Assembly (NCBI RefSeq): GCF_002008225.1
Contig: NZ_MRDH01000021.1
Location: forward strand, 1-64,000
Source: Agrobacterium salinitolerans
Lineage (GTDB): Bacteria > Pseudomonadota > Alphaproteobacteria > Rhizobiales > Rhizobiaceae
Reading direction: 5' to 3'
DNA: 64,000 bases
Below the pieces are notes generated by a model. That model made no database searches, was not told the origin of the DNA, and was given only the letters and a program-made list of their open reading frames with translations. Shown piece after piece: positions 1 to 8,361 of the stretch. Position 1 is the stretch's first letter. Each line of letters opens with the position of its first letter. The position numbers were made by a program, and so were the translations under genes.

Positions 1-160
1 AGGCAGCCTGATGGTCGTTTCCTTTCAGGTGGCCATCAGTATCGGTGCGGTCTTCGGCGGCTATATCGTCGATTCCTACGGCGCCACTGCGCCGCTGGCG
101 CTGACCGCGATACTGGCCGCATCCACGGTCGCTCTGGCCTTGCTGCAACGTCGTGATTGA
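1..160 (+). CDS. MFS transporter, C-terminal fragment (cut by window edge)
   Basis: Only the last 52 codons are in the window, read in the frame that starts at base 2 and stops with TGA at 158-160. The peptide is hydrophobic with glycine-rich helix packing (GAVFGGYIVDSYG followed by an LALTAILAASTVALALL-like helix), which matches the end of the penultimate loop and last transmembrane helix of DHA1-type major facilitator drug/sugar efflux proteins. A strong hairpin follows 18 bases after the stop. Substrate cannot be judged from this piece. Confidence 0.7.
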   Translation, partial: GSLMVVSFQVAISIGAVFGGYIVDSYGATAPLALTAILAASTVALALLQRRD

Positions 161-177
161 TCCCTCTGACTTTTCGG

Positions 178-206
178 GGCCGCAGGCAACGCGTTTGCCT
201 GCGGCC
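178..206 (+). terminator. Hairpin after the MFS gene, probable terminator
   Basis: A perfect 12-bp inverted repeat (GGCCGCAGGCAA, 5-base loop, TTGCCTGCGGCC) starts 18 bases after the MFS stop. No T-tract follows, so it may act with Rho or simply protect the 3' end. Confidence 0.5.
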
Positions 207-337
207 ACCTGACGGCCGGCGGCTTGCCGAAACCGCCACGTGAGCACGGGTCAAAAATCAGGGGATGTCCCGCCTTGCGTCACCCCACCTTTGCGCTACG
301 CTTGGGAACAGGGATTTCTCAATGGAGGGACTGAGGC

Positions 338-1147
338 ATGTGCAACAACTGCGTGATCGAGGACGTAAAAAAGAACATGCTGTCACGGCGCCTGCTGTTC
401 AAGGGCGCCGCGGCCGGTTTGACGGCCATGACGGCGGGCAGTCTGGCGGCGCCGGTGCTGGCGCAATCGCCCCGGCAGGTCGTTGATCTCACCCATACCT
501 ATGATTCCACATTTCCTACATTCGATGGCAAACCGGGCATAGAATACGAGTGGGCAGCGGAGATCGCCAAGGATGGCTATCAGCTCCACAAACTCACCAT
601 CTACGAACATACCGGCACCCATATCGATGCGCCTTTCCACTTCAGCGCGAATGGCGCGAGCGTCGACCAGCTGGAGCCGCAGAAACTTGTCTCGCCGCTT
701 GTCATCGTCGACATCACCGACCGCGCAAAAGAGGATGCCAATTCCACCATTGAAGCCGAAGACATCGAACGCTGGATATCTGCGAATGGCGACATCCCGA
801 CAGGTGCAATTGTGGCTTTACGCTCCGGATGGGCAACCAAAGTGAAGAGCCCCTCATTCCGCAATGACGACGCCGGAAAATTCGCTTTCCCCGGTTTCGG
901 CAAATCGGCGACCGACCTTCTGCTCAAGCTCGACACGGTCGCCATTGGCGTCGACACACTTTCTCTGGATCCGGGCAACTCCGCAGATTTCGCGGTTCAC
1001 AATTCCTGGCTGCCAGCAGGGCGCTACGGTATCGAAGGGCTGAACAACCTCGAGGCTCTGCCGGTCAAGGGAGCGACCATAATCGTCGGCGCGCCGGCAC
1101 ACCGCGGCGGAACGGGCGGCCCAGCCCGTATTCTGGCCCTGGTCTGA
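338..1147 (+). CDS. Cyclase-family metal-dependent hydrolase, Tat-exported
   Basis: A 269-residue protein of the cyclase/kynurenine-formamidase superfamily (PF04199 type). The family metal motif HxGTHxDxPxH is intact as H91, H95, D97 and H101. The N-terminus carries a twin-arginine signal (SRRLLFKGAAAG at about residues 16-27, then an Ala-rich hydrophobic stretch ending AAPVLAQ), so the enzyme is predicted to fold in the cytoplasm and act in the periplasm. The start is fixed by a GGAGGGA ribosome site 7 bases upstream. It stands alone between the MFS gene and asnC, which converges on it with only 23 bases between stops. Substrate is unknown: members open cyclic amides, formamides or lactones. 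It is not a known part of ectoine pathways. Confidence 0.8.
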   Translation: MCNNCVIEDVKKNMLSRRLLFKGAAAGLTAMTAGSLAAPVLAQSPRQVVDLTHTYDSTFPTFDGKPGIEYEWAAEIAKDGYQLHKLTIYEHTGTHIDAPFHFSANGASVDQLEPQKLVSPLVIVDITDRAKEDANSTIEAEDIERWISANGDIPTGAIVALRSGWATKVKSPSFRNDDAGKFAFPGFGKSATDLLLKLDTVAIGVDTLSLDPGNSADFAVHNSWLPAGRYGIEGLNNLEALPVKGATIIVGAPAHRGGTGGPARILALV

Positions 1148-1170
1148 CACCGGGAGCCCCTTCCGTTCAG

Positions 1171-1638
1171 TCATGGGTCGATTGGAAAGGCGAAGCCGGC
1201 CTTGACGCGGTCCATGACGACCATCGTCTTGAACCCTTTGATATCGTGGTTTTCGTAAAAAAAACGGCGGGTGAAGGCCTCGTAGTCCTCCATGTCCTTT
1301 GCCGTGATTACCAGGATGAAATCGGCATCGCCCGTCACATAATAACCGATCATCACCTCCCGCGTGGCGCGAATGGCGGCTTTGAAACGGTCGACAATAT
1401 CGGCCCTTTCTCGCTCCAGCGAGACGAGAACGATCATGGTAATGCCGCGCCCGACGGCTTTGGGCGAAACGACAGCCACATCGGCTTCGATCACCCCCTC
1501 ATCACGCAGACGCTTCAACCGGCGCTGGCACGCAGTTGGCGACAGATTGACGATTTTGGCCAGCTCTTCCGAGGTCAGGCGATTGTTCTTCTGCACGGCG
1601 TCAAGCAGCGCCCGGTCGGCTCGATCTATCTGGGTCAT
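1171..1638 (-). CDS. asnC: Lrp/AsnC family regulator of the ectoine cluster
   Basis: A 155-residue Lrp/AsnC regulator: a winged helix-turn-helix at about residues 5-60 (recognition region LSPTACQRRLKRL) followed by the RAM effector-binding domain, which contains the family GYYVTGDADFILV stretch. I chose the ATG at 1638 over an in-frame one at 1653, because an AGGA site sits 7 bases before it and nothing resembling one precedes the longer start. It is transcribed away from ssd-atf across about 120 bases, so the shared gap probably holds both promoters. AsnC-type genes linked to ssd and atf are a recognised part of ectoine degradation clusters; the effector here is inferred, not shown. Confidence 0.85.
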   Translation of the reverse strand: MTQIDRADRALLDAVQKNNRLTSEELAKIVNLSPTACQRRLKRLRDEGVIEADVAVVSPKAVGRGITMIVLVSLERERADIVDRFKAAIRATREVMIGYYVTGDADFILVITAKDMEDYEAFTRRFFYENHDIKGFKTMVVMDRVKAGFAFPIDP

Positions 1639-1759
1639 GCGGAATTCCTGCATCTGAATAATAAACTAAGCATAATTTCTGCGTAAAGGCACGCTTAAAC
1701 GCCGTCAATCAATCATGCAGCGCAGTTAAGCTTCTGGCAAATGAAAAGGGATCTTGCCG

Positions 1760-3238
1760 ATGGAAGCTATCGCCAGCGCAGCGCTTAAAAACCTTCACCG
1801 ACCGGAGCTGGTCGAGCATCGTGCCTTTCTGGATGGGCAATGGGTGGCGCGTAAGGAGACGCTGGGCGTTGTCGATCCGGCAAGCGGAGATCATCTGCTC
1901 GATGTCTCTTCCTGCTCCCTGAACGACGTGGACGCGGCGGTCGAAACCGCAGGCAGAGCATTCCTCGGGTGGCGGGACATGCTGCCCGTTGAACGCGGCG
2001 ACATCCTTCGGACATGGGGCCGGCTGATGCGTGACAATGCCCGCGATCTCGCTGTTATCATCAGCGCCGAACAGGGAAAGCCGCTTTCGGAATCGCTCGG
2101 TGAAATTTCCTATGCAGCAGCCTTTCTCGACTGGTTTGCAAGCGAAGGCGAAAGATCCTACGGGGAGACAATTCCAAGCCATATCAAAGGCGGCAACCTC
2201 TCCGTACGGATGCAGCCGATAGGGGTCACGGCTGCCATCACACCCTGGAATTTCCCATCAGCCATGATCGCCCGCAAGGCGGGCGCCGCCCTTGGCGCCG
2301 GCTGCACGATGATCGTCAAACCGGCGCCTGAAACACCGCTTTCGGCACTGGCCCTGGCAAAACTGGCACAGGAGGCGGGCATGCCGGCCGGTGTGTTGCA
2401 GGTTTTGCCGGGGGAAGCCGCGCCGCTTGCGCGCCGCCTGCTGGAACATGCTGAGGTTCGGGCGTTTTCCTTTACCGGTTCGACCGAGGTGGGACGGCTA
2501 CTCCTCACGCAATCGGCGGCGACCATCAAAAAAGCCTCGCTTGAACTTGGCGGCCATGCCCCCTTTATTGCCTTTGCCGATGCGGACCTTTCCCAGACCG
2601 TGAAAGGTTGCCTCGCCGCCAAATTCGCCACATCCGGACAGGACTGCCTTGCGGCAAACCGCATCTATGTTCAGCGCGAGCTTTATGACCGTTTTATTGA
2701 GCGGTTCGCCGAGGCGACCTCCAGACTGACCGTTGGCCACGGCCTTGAACCGGGCATCGACATTGGGCCAATGACCCGGCCGACCGTCGCCGAAAAGTGC
2801 CGTCAGCAGATCGCGCAGGCGCTTTCTGCCGGTGCACGTCTCGTCTGCGGCGGACAGGACAGCCCGCTCGGCGGCAATTTCGTCACCCCCACCGTGCTCG
2901 CCGATGTGAGCGACGACATGCTGATCGCGCGCGAAGAAACATTCGGGCCGGTGGCCGCCATCCTGCCCTTCGATGACGAGCGGGAGGTCGTGCGACGCGC
3001 CAATGCCACGGAGATGGGGCTTGCGGCCTATGTCTACACCAACGATCTCGGCCGGGCGATGCGCCTGACGGACCAGCTGGAATACGGCATGGTCGCCGTC
3101 AATACACCGAAGTTCACCGGCGCGCCCATACCCTTCGGCGGCTGGAAACAATCCGGCCTCGGTCGCGAGGGTTCGCGTCACGGTCTCATGGAATATCTCG
3201 AACCCAAATATGTCTGCTTCGGCAATCTGGCTGCCTGA
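1760..3238 (+). CDS. ssd: NAD(P)-dependent semialdehyde dehydrogenase (Ssd/DoeC-like)
   Basis: A 492-residue aldehyde dehydrogenase of the succinate-semialdehyde/aspartate-semialdehyde class. The cofactor motif TPWNFPSAM, the general base E262 (in ELGGHAPF) and the nucleophile C296 (in SGQDCLAANR) are all present with the expected 34-residue spacing. The ATG at 1760 is preceded by AAAGGG with a 9-base spacer; an upstream TTG two codons earlier is less likely. By sequence alone it would be called GabD-like. Its position between asnC and an aminotransferase in front of enuR-eutBCDE argues that it oxidises aspartate-semialdehyde to aspartate as the last step of ectoine breakdown. That substrate is inference from context. 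Confidence 0.88.
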   Translation: MEAIASAALKNLHRPELVEHRAFLDGQWVARKETLGVVDPASGDHLLDVSSCSLNDVDAAVETAGRAFLGWRDMLPVERGDILRTWGRLMRDNARDLAVIISAEQGKPLSESLGEISYAAAFLDWFASEGERSYGETIPSHIKGGNLSVRMQPIGVTAAITPWNFPSAMIARKAGAALGAGCTMIVKPAPETPLSALALAKLAQEAGMPAGVLQVLPGEAAPLARRLLEHAEVRAFSFTGSTEVGRLLLTQSAATIKKASLELGGHAPFIAFADADLSQTVKGCLAAKFATSGQDCLAANRIYVQRELYDRFIERFAEATSRLTVGHGLEPGIDIGPMTRPTVAEKCRQQIAQALSAGARLVCGGQDSPLGGNFVTPTVLADVSDDMLIAREETFGPVAAILPFDDEREVVRRANATEMGLAAYVYTNDLGRAMRLTDQLEYGMVAVNTPKFTGAPIPFGGWKQSGLGREGSRHGLMEYLEPKYVCFGNLAA

Positions 3239-3251
3239 AAGGAACGCGCCT

Positions 3252-4655
3252 ATGACCATCGACATTAAAAACATCGCGCAAATGGATCGCAACGCCGTTC
3301 TGCACCCATTCACCCAGCTGAAGGACTTCGCCAGTGGCAAGCTCGGCGAACCGACCATAGTTGAAACCGGCAAGGGCATCCGCATTCAGGACGCCCACGG
3401 CAAGCAGTTGATCGATGGCTTTGCCGGTCTTTATTGCGTCAATGTCGGCTATGGCCGCACCGAGGTGGCGGAAGCGATTTCCCGTCAGGCCTATCGGCTT
3501 GCCTATTACCATTCCTATGCCGCCCACACGACGGACGAACTGGCGATCCTTTCCGACCGGCTGGTGAAGATGGCACCCGGCAAGATGAGCAAGGTGTTCT
3601 ACGGCATGTCTGGCTCGGACGCCAACGAGACCCAGGCTAAGCTCGTCTGGTATTACAACAACCTGCGCGGCAAACCGGAGAAGAAGAAAATCATCTCCCG
3701 CGAAAGGGGATATCACGGCTGCAGCGTAGTTTCCGGCTCCATGACCGGCATGAGCTTTTATCACGACCACATGGACCTGCCGCGCGCCGGCATTTTGCAC
3801 ACCGGCGCTCCGCACCATTACTGGGGCGCAGAAGCCGGTGAAACCGAGCTGGAATTCTCAAAACGCCGCGCCGACGAACTGGAAGCACTCATTCTGCGCG
3901 AAGGCCCCGACACGATAGGCGCCTTCATTGCCGAGCCGGTGCTCGGCACCGGCGGCATTACGCCGCCGCCGGAAGGCTACTGGCCGGCGATACAGGATGT
4001 TCTCAAAAAATACGATGTCCTTTTGATTGCCGATGAGGTGATTACCGGCTTCGGCCGCACGGGCTCCATGTTCGGCTCGCAACATTACGGCATCGAGCCG
4101 GACCTCATCACCGTCGCCAAGGGTCTGACATCGGCCTATTTCCCGCTTTCCGGCGCCATCGTTGGGGAAAAAGTCTACAAGGTCATGGAGGAAGGCGCTG
4201 ACCGCGTCGGCGCCTTCTCCCACGGCTACACCTATTCCGGCCATCCAATCGGCGCGGCGGCGGCAAATGCCGTGCTCGACATCGTGGAAAAGGAAGACCT
4301 GCCCGGCAATGCCCGGGCTGTCGGCAGCTATTTTCAGGAGCAATTGAAGGCGAAGTTCGCCCAGCTTCCAATCGTCGGCGAAGTGCGCGGTGTGGGCCTC
4401 ATGGGCGCCATCGAATTCGTGGCGGATCGTGAAAAGAAAACGCGGTTTGCCCCCGGTCTCACAGTCGGCGCACGCGTTTCGAAGGCGGCACGCAATGGCG
4501 GCCTTATTGCGCGCGCCATGCCGCATGGCGATATCCTGGGCTTTGCACCGCCGCTCGTCACAACGAAGGCGGAGGTGGACGAGATCATCGCCATCGCCGA
4601 AACCGCAGTCCGCAGCGTCATGGATGATCTGGTGCGGGCCGGCGAAAAAATCTGA
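3252..4655 (+). CDS. atf: Class III aminotransferase (Atf/DoeD-like, diaminobutyrate transaminase)
   Basis: A 467-residue class III (omega) PLP-dependent aminotransferase. The PLP lysine is K290 in TVAKGLTSAYFPLSG and the PLP-ring aspartate lies in IADEVITGFGRTG. The start at 3252 has AAAGGA about 8 bases upstream and follows the ssd stop by 13 bases, so the two are co-transcribed. In ectoine clusters the aminotransferase next to ssd converts L-2,4-diaminobutyrate to aspartate-semialdehyde. A generic annotation would be an aspartate aminotransferase family protein. A strong hairpin 41 bases downstream separates this pair from enuR. Confidence 0.86.
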   Translation: MTIDIKNIAQMDRNAVLHPFTQLKDFASGKLGEPTIVETGKGIRIQDAHGKQLIDGFAGLYCVNVGYGRTEVAEAISRQAYRLAYYHSYAAHTTDELAILSDRLVKMAPGKMSKVFYGMSGSDANETQAKLVWYYNNLRGKPEKKKIISRERGYHGCSVVSGSMTGMSFYHDHMDLPRAGILHTGAPHHYWGAEAGETELEFSKRRADELEALILREGPDTIGAFIAEPVLGTGGITPPPEGYWPAIQDVLKKYDVLLIADEVITGFGRTGSMFGSQHYGIEPDLITVAKGLTSAYFPLSGAIVGEKVYKVMEEGADRVGAFSHGYTYSGHPIGAAAANAVLDIVEKEDLPGNARAVGSYFQEQLKAKFAQLPIVGEVRGVGLMGAIEFVADREKKTRFAPGLTVGARVSKAARNGGLIARAMPHGDILGFAPPLVTTKAEVDEIIAIAETAVRSVMDDLVRAGEKI

Positions 4656-4696
4656 TCGTCAGCACGGCGTTCAACGATCGCAAATACTGCTCATTT

Positions 4697-4735
4697 CGAC
4701 GGCAACTGCGCCTCTCTGCGGCGCAGTTGCCGTCG
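4697..4735 (+). terminator. Perfect 16-bp hairpin between atf and enuR
   Basis: CGACGGCAACTGCGCC and its exact complement flank a 7-base loop, centred in the 159-base gap after atf. There is no T-tract on either strand. It probably ends or attenuates the ssd-atf transcript so that enuR has its own promoter in the A/T-rich 4740-4814 stretch. Confidence 0.55.
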
Positions 4736-4814
4736 GCGTTGCATAAGGCTTCATCTTTTCGCGGAACCATGCATAATGTCATGAAATCAATATCGTCAAA
4801 AACGAGACAATTTC

Positions 4815-6263
4815 ATGCGTCGTCAAGCCAATTCGTCAAACCCCGATCCGGTGTCCGCAACCAGACCGGCGGCATGGCGGCCGATCCTGGCCAAACAGAA
4901 GGGCGAAACGAAACATTCCGCGCTGACGGAACGAATCATCGCCGATATCGACGCCGGCGTCCTGAAGCCGATGGACCGCATGCCGACCCACCGCGATCTC
5001 GCCCGCGAACTCGGCCTATCGGTCCAGACCGTCAGCCTCTCCTACAAGGAGGCTGAACGGCTGGGCTATCTCAGCGGCGAAATCGGCCGCGGCACCTTCG
5101 TGAAAACACGGGTGACGGACCGTGCTGGACGCATGATGCTCGATCACAGCCCGACCGAGGTGCTCGACCTCTCCATTATCCGCGGCGTTTATCTCGACGA
5201 CCATGAAAACGCCTCGCGCACCGTCCTTCGCGAACTGGCCGATAGTGACAATTCGGACTTCATGCGCCCCTGCCGTCCGGTCGCGGGCCTCGACAGCCAT
5301 CGCGAAACCGCCCGGATCTGGCTTGGAATGATGGGTGTCACCGCCGGCGCGGAACGTATTCTCGTCACCAATGGCGCTGCGCATGGCATATTTCTCGCCT
5401 TGAGCTGCATCATTCGCTCGAACGACGTGGTTCTGTGCGAAAACCTCACCGACCACGGCATCATCGGCCTGTCGAACATTCTGGGCTTCAGCCTCAAGGG
5501 CTTGCCGACCGACAAAGAAGGTATAGTGCCGGACGCGCTGGAGGCCGCCTGCGCAGCCGGGGGCGTCAAGGCGCTGGTGCTCATTCCCACTCTCAACAAT
5601 CCCACGGGACATGTTTCCGGCGTTGCACGCAGACAGGCGATCGCCGCGATTGCCGAAAGGTACGGCGTCTTTGTTATTGAGGACGAAGTCTATCGCCCGA
5701 TCATCGAGGATGATCTGCCATCCATCACCGAAATGCTGCCTGATCTTGGTTTTTTCGTCACCAGCTTTACCAAGACGGTGCTGACGGGGTTGCGCGTCGG
5801 CTATCTCGTCGTGCCGCCTGCCTATTCCATCCGCGCCGCCTCTATCCTGCGTGTATCGAGCTGGAGCGGAACCTATCTCACGGCCGAAATCGCCACGCGC
5901 TGGGTCGAAAACGGCACCGCACGGCGGCTGCTGGATGTCCAGCGCGCCGAAGTGCGTGCGCGGCAAAAGATTGCCACGGACATATTGGGCGACCATATCG
6001 CCTCGACCCACCCCCTCTCCTTCTGCGCCTGGCTGAAGGTTCCACCGCGCTGGACGGAGGACGGGCTGGTGCGCGCGCTCACAAACCAGAACGTCGCGGT
6101 CACGCCGTCTGAGCCGTTCATTGCCGGTCCCGGCCATGGCGGCGGCATCCGCATATGTCTCGGTGGACGGCTCAATCACCCAAGCCTCGTCAAAGCCTTG
6201 ACCACCGTGCGGCAGACCTTCGAGCAACTGCCGCCGGTCTACGATATCGGTTCAATCGGCTGA
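4815..6263 (+). CDS. enuR: MocR/GntR-type PLP-dependent regulator EnuR
   Basis: A 482-residue fusion regulator. An N-terminal GntR winged helix-turn-helix (about residues 35-100, with MPTHRDLARELGLSVQTVSLSYK) is joined to an aminotransferase fold I domain. The PLP lysine is K320 in VTSFTKTVLTGLRVGY, and NNPTGH and the aspartate in IEDEVYRP are present. This is the architecture of MocR proteins. In ectoine clusters the MocR member EnuR represses import and catabolic genes and is released when its PLP-linked lysine reacts with ectoine-derived intermediates (N-acetyl-diaminobutyrate, diaminobutyrate). Here it lies directly upstream of eutB in the same direction. Some unusual N-terminal length (about 35 residues before the HTH) may mean a later start. 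Confidence 0.88.
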   Translation: MRRQANSSNPDPVSATRPAAWRPILAKQKGETKHSALTERIIADIDAGVLKPMDRMPTHRDLARELGLSVQTVSLSYKEAERLGYLSGEIGRGTFVKTRVTDRAGRMMLDHSPTEVLDLSIIRGVYLDDHENASRTVLRELADSDNSDFMRPCRPVAGLDSHRETARIWLGMMGVTAGAERILVTNGAAHGIFLALSCIIRSNDVVLCENLTDHGIIGLSNILGFSLKGLPTDKEGIVPDALEAACAAGGVKALVLIPTLNNPTGHVSGVARRQAIAAIAERYGVFVIEDEVYRPIIEDDLPSITEMLPDLGFFVTSFTKTVLTGLRVGYLVVPPAYSIRAASILRVSSWSGTYLTAEIATRWVENGTARRLLDVQRAEVRARQKIATDILGDHIASTHPLSFCAWLKVPPRWTEDGLVRALTNQNVAVTPSEPFIAGPGHGGGIRICLGGRLNHPSLVKALTTVRQTFEQLPPVYDIGSIG

Positions 6264-6277
6264 GGCAGTCGCTCGAA

Positions 6278-6292
6278 AATCATTGAATCATT
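6278..6292 (+). promoter_or_regulatory. Tandem AATCATT repeats upstream of eutB, possible EnuR site
   Basis: Two AATCATT copies (6278-6284 and 6286-6292) lie in the 68-base A/T-rich gap between enuR and eutB. MocR regulators commonly bind directly repeated half-sites. A TTGACA at 6305-6310 follows, but no convincing -10 is placed for it. Function is inferred from position only. Confidence 0.35.
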
Positions 6293-6331
6293 ACAATATA
6301 ATAATTGACATGATTTTACTTCGCTCACAAC

Positions 6332-7351
6332 ATGACAATCATGAAGAGCGCAAACCTGTCCATATCCGCAGATAAAAATCCGCTTCCGGTCTCGCTGGCC
6401 GCGATAGAGCAGGCAGCATTGCGGCTTGCCGGACAGGTGGAGCGCACACCTTTGGTCCGCTCGGACCTCCTGTCCGAACGCTGCGGCCACCCCGTTCATC
6501 TCAAGCTTGAAACCCTTCAGCCCATCGGCGCCTTCAAGCTGCGCGGCGCGATGAACGCCATACTGTCGCTTGACGACGACGCACGCAGGCGAGGCCTTGT
6601 CACCGCCTCGACCGGCAATCATGGCCGCGCTGTGGCCTATGCGGCCAGCAAGCTCGGAATTCCCGCCACGATCTGCATGTCGGCACTCGTACCGGCGAAC
6701 AAGGTTGACGCGATCCGCGCGCTCGGTGCGGAAATCCGGATCGTCGGCATGTCACAGGATGACGCGCAAGAGGAGGTGGAGCGCCTGACTGCAAGCCATG
6801 GTCTTACCGCAATCCCGCCATTCGATGATGCTGACGTTGTGGCCGGCCAGGGCACGATAGGTCTCGAGGTCGTCGAAGACATGCCTGAGCTGGCGACGGT
6901 GCTCGTTCCTCTTTCCGGCGGCGGCCTTGCAGGCGGCATCGCCGTTGCGGTCAAGGCGCTGAAGCCACGGGCACGGGTCATCGGCATTTCCATGGAGCGG
7001 GGCGCGGCCATGCATGCGTCGGTTGCAGCCGGCCGGCCCGTCGCAATACGGGAGGAAGAAACGCTGGCGGATTCGCTGGGCGGCGGAATTGGACTGAAGA
7101 ACCGCGTGACATTCGCACTTTGCCGGGAACTCCTTGATGAGATCGTGCTGGTTTCCGAAGACGAGATTGCAGCCGGCATCCGCCATGCGGCACGCGAAGA
7201 AGATTTGACGGTCGAGGGCGCGGGCGCCGTTGGTTTCGCTGCAATCCTGTCCGGCAAGATCGACATTAGCGGTCCGACCGCCATCATCGTATCGGGCGGA
7301 AATATCGACCCGGCGGTCCATAAGACCATCATCGACGGGGGAGCCGCATGA
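6332..7351 (+). CDS. eutB: Hydroxyectoine utilization dehydratase EutB (threonine dehydratase family)
   Basis: A 339-residue fold-II PLP enzyme of the threonine/serine dehydratase family. The PLP lysine is K69 in GAFKLRGA, the phosphate-binding Ser/Gly segment STGNHGRA follows, and the glycine loop PLSGGGLAGG is present. With eutC, eutD and eutE downstream it matches EutB, which is thought to help convert 5-hydroxyectoine toward ectoine by removing the hydroxyl group. The ribosome site is weak for both candidate ATGs (6332 and 6341). Its stop overlaps eutC by four bases (ATGA), so the two are translationally coupled. Taken alone it would be called a threonine dehydratase. Confidence 0.88.
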   Translation: MTIMKSANLSISADKNPLPVSLAAIEQAALRLAGQVERTPLVRSDLLSERCGHPVHLKLETLQPIGAFKLRGAMNAILSLDDDARRRGLVTASTGNHGRAVAYAASKLGIPATICMSALVPANKVDAIRALGAEIRIVGMSQDDAQEEVERLTASHGLTAIPPFDDADVVAGQGTIGLEVVEDMPELATVLVPLSGGGLAGGIAVAVKALKPRARVIGISMERGAAMHASVAAGRPVAIREEETLADSLGGGIGLKNRVTFALCRELLDEIVLVSEDEIAAGIRHAAREEDLTVEGAGAVGFAAILSGKIDISGPTAIIVSGGNIDPAVHKTIIDGGAA

Positions 7352-8361
7352 GCCGCATCACCATTCTGACCGAGAAAGACCTGCGCGGCGTCATCAAGCT
7401 CGATCTCTCGGCGGTCGACTGCGTGGAGCGGGCCTTTGCGGCGCTCGCAACGCAGACCGTCTCCATGCCGCCGATCATGCGGCTCGATATCCCGGAGTTC
7501 CGCGGCGAAGTGGATGTGAAGACGGCCTATGTGCCGGGCTTTGATGGTTTCGCCATCAAGGTCAGCCCCGGTTTCTTCGACAATCCGAAACTCGGTCTGC
7601 CGAGCCTCAACGGTCTCATGATCCTTTTCAGCGCAAGGACCGGGCTGGTGGAGGCCCTTCTCCTCGACAACGGCTATCTTACCGATGTGCGGACCGCCGC
7701 GGCAGGTGCTGTCGCGGCGCGGCACCTGGCCCGCAAAGACGCGTCCGTCGCCGCGATCTTCGGGGCGGGCATGCAGGCACGTTTGCAGCTCGAAGCCCTG
7801 ATGCTCGTGCGCCCGATCAGATCGGCGCGGATATGGGCGCGGGACCACCAGAAGGCCGAGAGACTTGCGGGCGATTTCGCCAGCGAACACGGCATTGAGA
7901 TCGCAGCTGTGGCCGATCCGCAGGCTGCCGCGCGGCGTGCCGATATCATTGTAACAACGACGCCCGCCGAAAGCCCGATCCTCTTTGCCGACTGGCTGGA
8001 AGAAGGCCAGCATCTGACAGCCATGGGATCGGATGCCGAACACAAGAACGAGATAGATCCGGCCGTGTTCATCAGAGCGCGCTATGTCGCGGACCGCATC
8101 TCGCAGACCCGTATTCTCGGTGAGTTGCATCACGCCATCGCCGCCGGGCGCACCGCGTCGGATCAGCACTTCGCGGAACTTGGCGACGTCATTGCCGGCA
8201 AAGTGCAGGGCCGCGTATCGGGCAAGGACATAACCTTTGCCGATCTGACCGGCGCCGGCGTACAGGACACGGCTATCGCCAATCTGGCCTTTGCCCGCGC
8301 AAAGGAAGCCAAGAGCGGTCAAACAATCGAAAACACCATAAAAATGGGAGATGCAGCGTGA
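7348..8361 (+). CDS. eutC: Ectoine utilization protein EutC (ornithine cyclodeaminase family)
   Basis: A 337-residue member of the ornithine cyclodeaminase/mu-crystallin family. The NAD-binding loop FGAGMQA starts at about residue 138. The N-terminal half carries the family substrate region (VKTAYVPGFDGFAIKVSPGFFDNP). In ectoine/hydroxyectoine clusters EutC is paired with EutB and is proposed to act with it on 5-hydroxyectoine; its exact chemistry is not settled. It starts inside the eutB stop and its own stop overlaps the GTG of eutD, so eutB, eutC and eutD form one coupled translational unit. Confidence 0.87.
   Translation: MSRITILTEKDLRGVIKLDLSAVDCVERAFAALATQTVSMPPIMRLDIPEFRGEVDVKTAYVPGFDGFAIKVSPGFFDNPKLGLPSLNGLMILFSARTGLVEALLLDNGYLTDVRTAAAGAVAARHLARKDASVAAIFGAGMQARLQLEALMLVRPIRSARIWARDHQKAERLAGDFASEHGIEIAAVADPQAAARRADIIVTTTPAESPILFADWLEEGQHLTAMGSDAEHKNEIDPAVFIRARYVADRISQTRILGELHHAIAAGRTASDQHFAELGDVIAGKVQGRVSGKDITFADLTGAGVQDTAIANLAFARAKEAKSGQTIENTIKMGDAA

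Noticed and set aside
1741..1760. ATG at 1741 as start of the semialdehyde dehydrogenase
   Set aside because: It is out of frame with the dehydrogenase; the ATG at 1760 is in frame and has a ribosome site.
6305..6331. TTGACA before eutB as a complete sigma-70 promoter
   Set aside because: A -10 box at normal spacing would fall on the start codon and no TATAAT-like hexamer is there.
6637..8322. 561-codon minus-strand frame opposite eutB/eutC
   Set aside because: Covers two genes with clear family motifs on the other strand, has no ribosome site and no recognisable domain.
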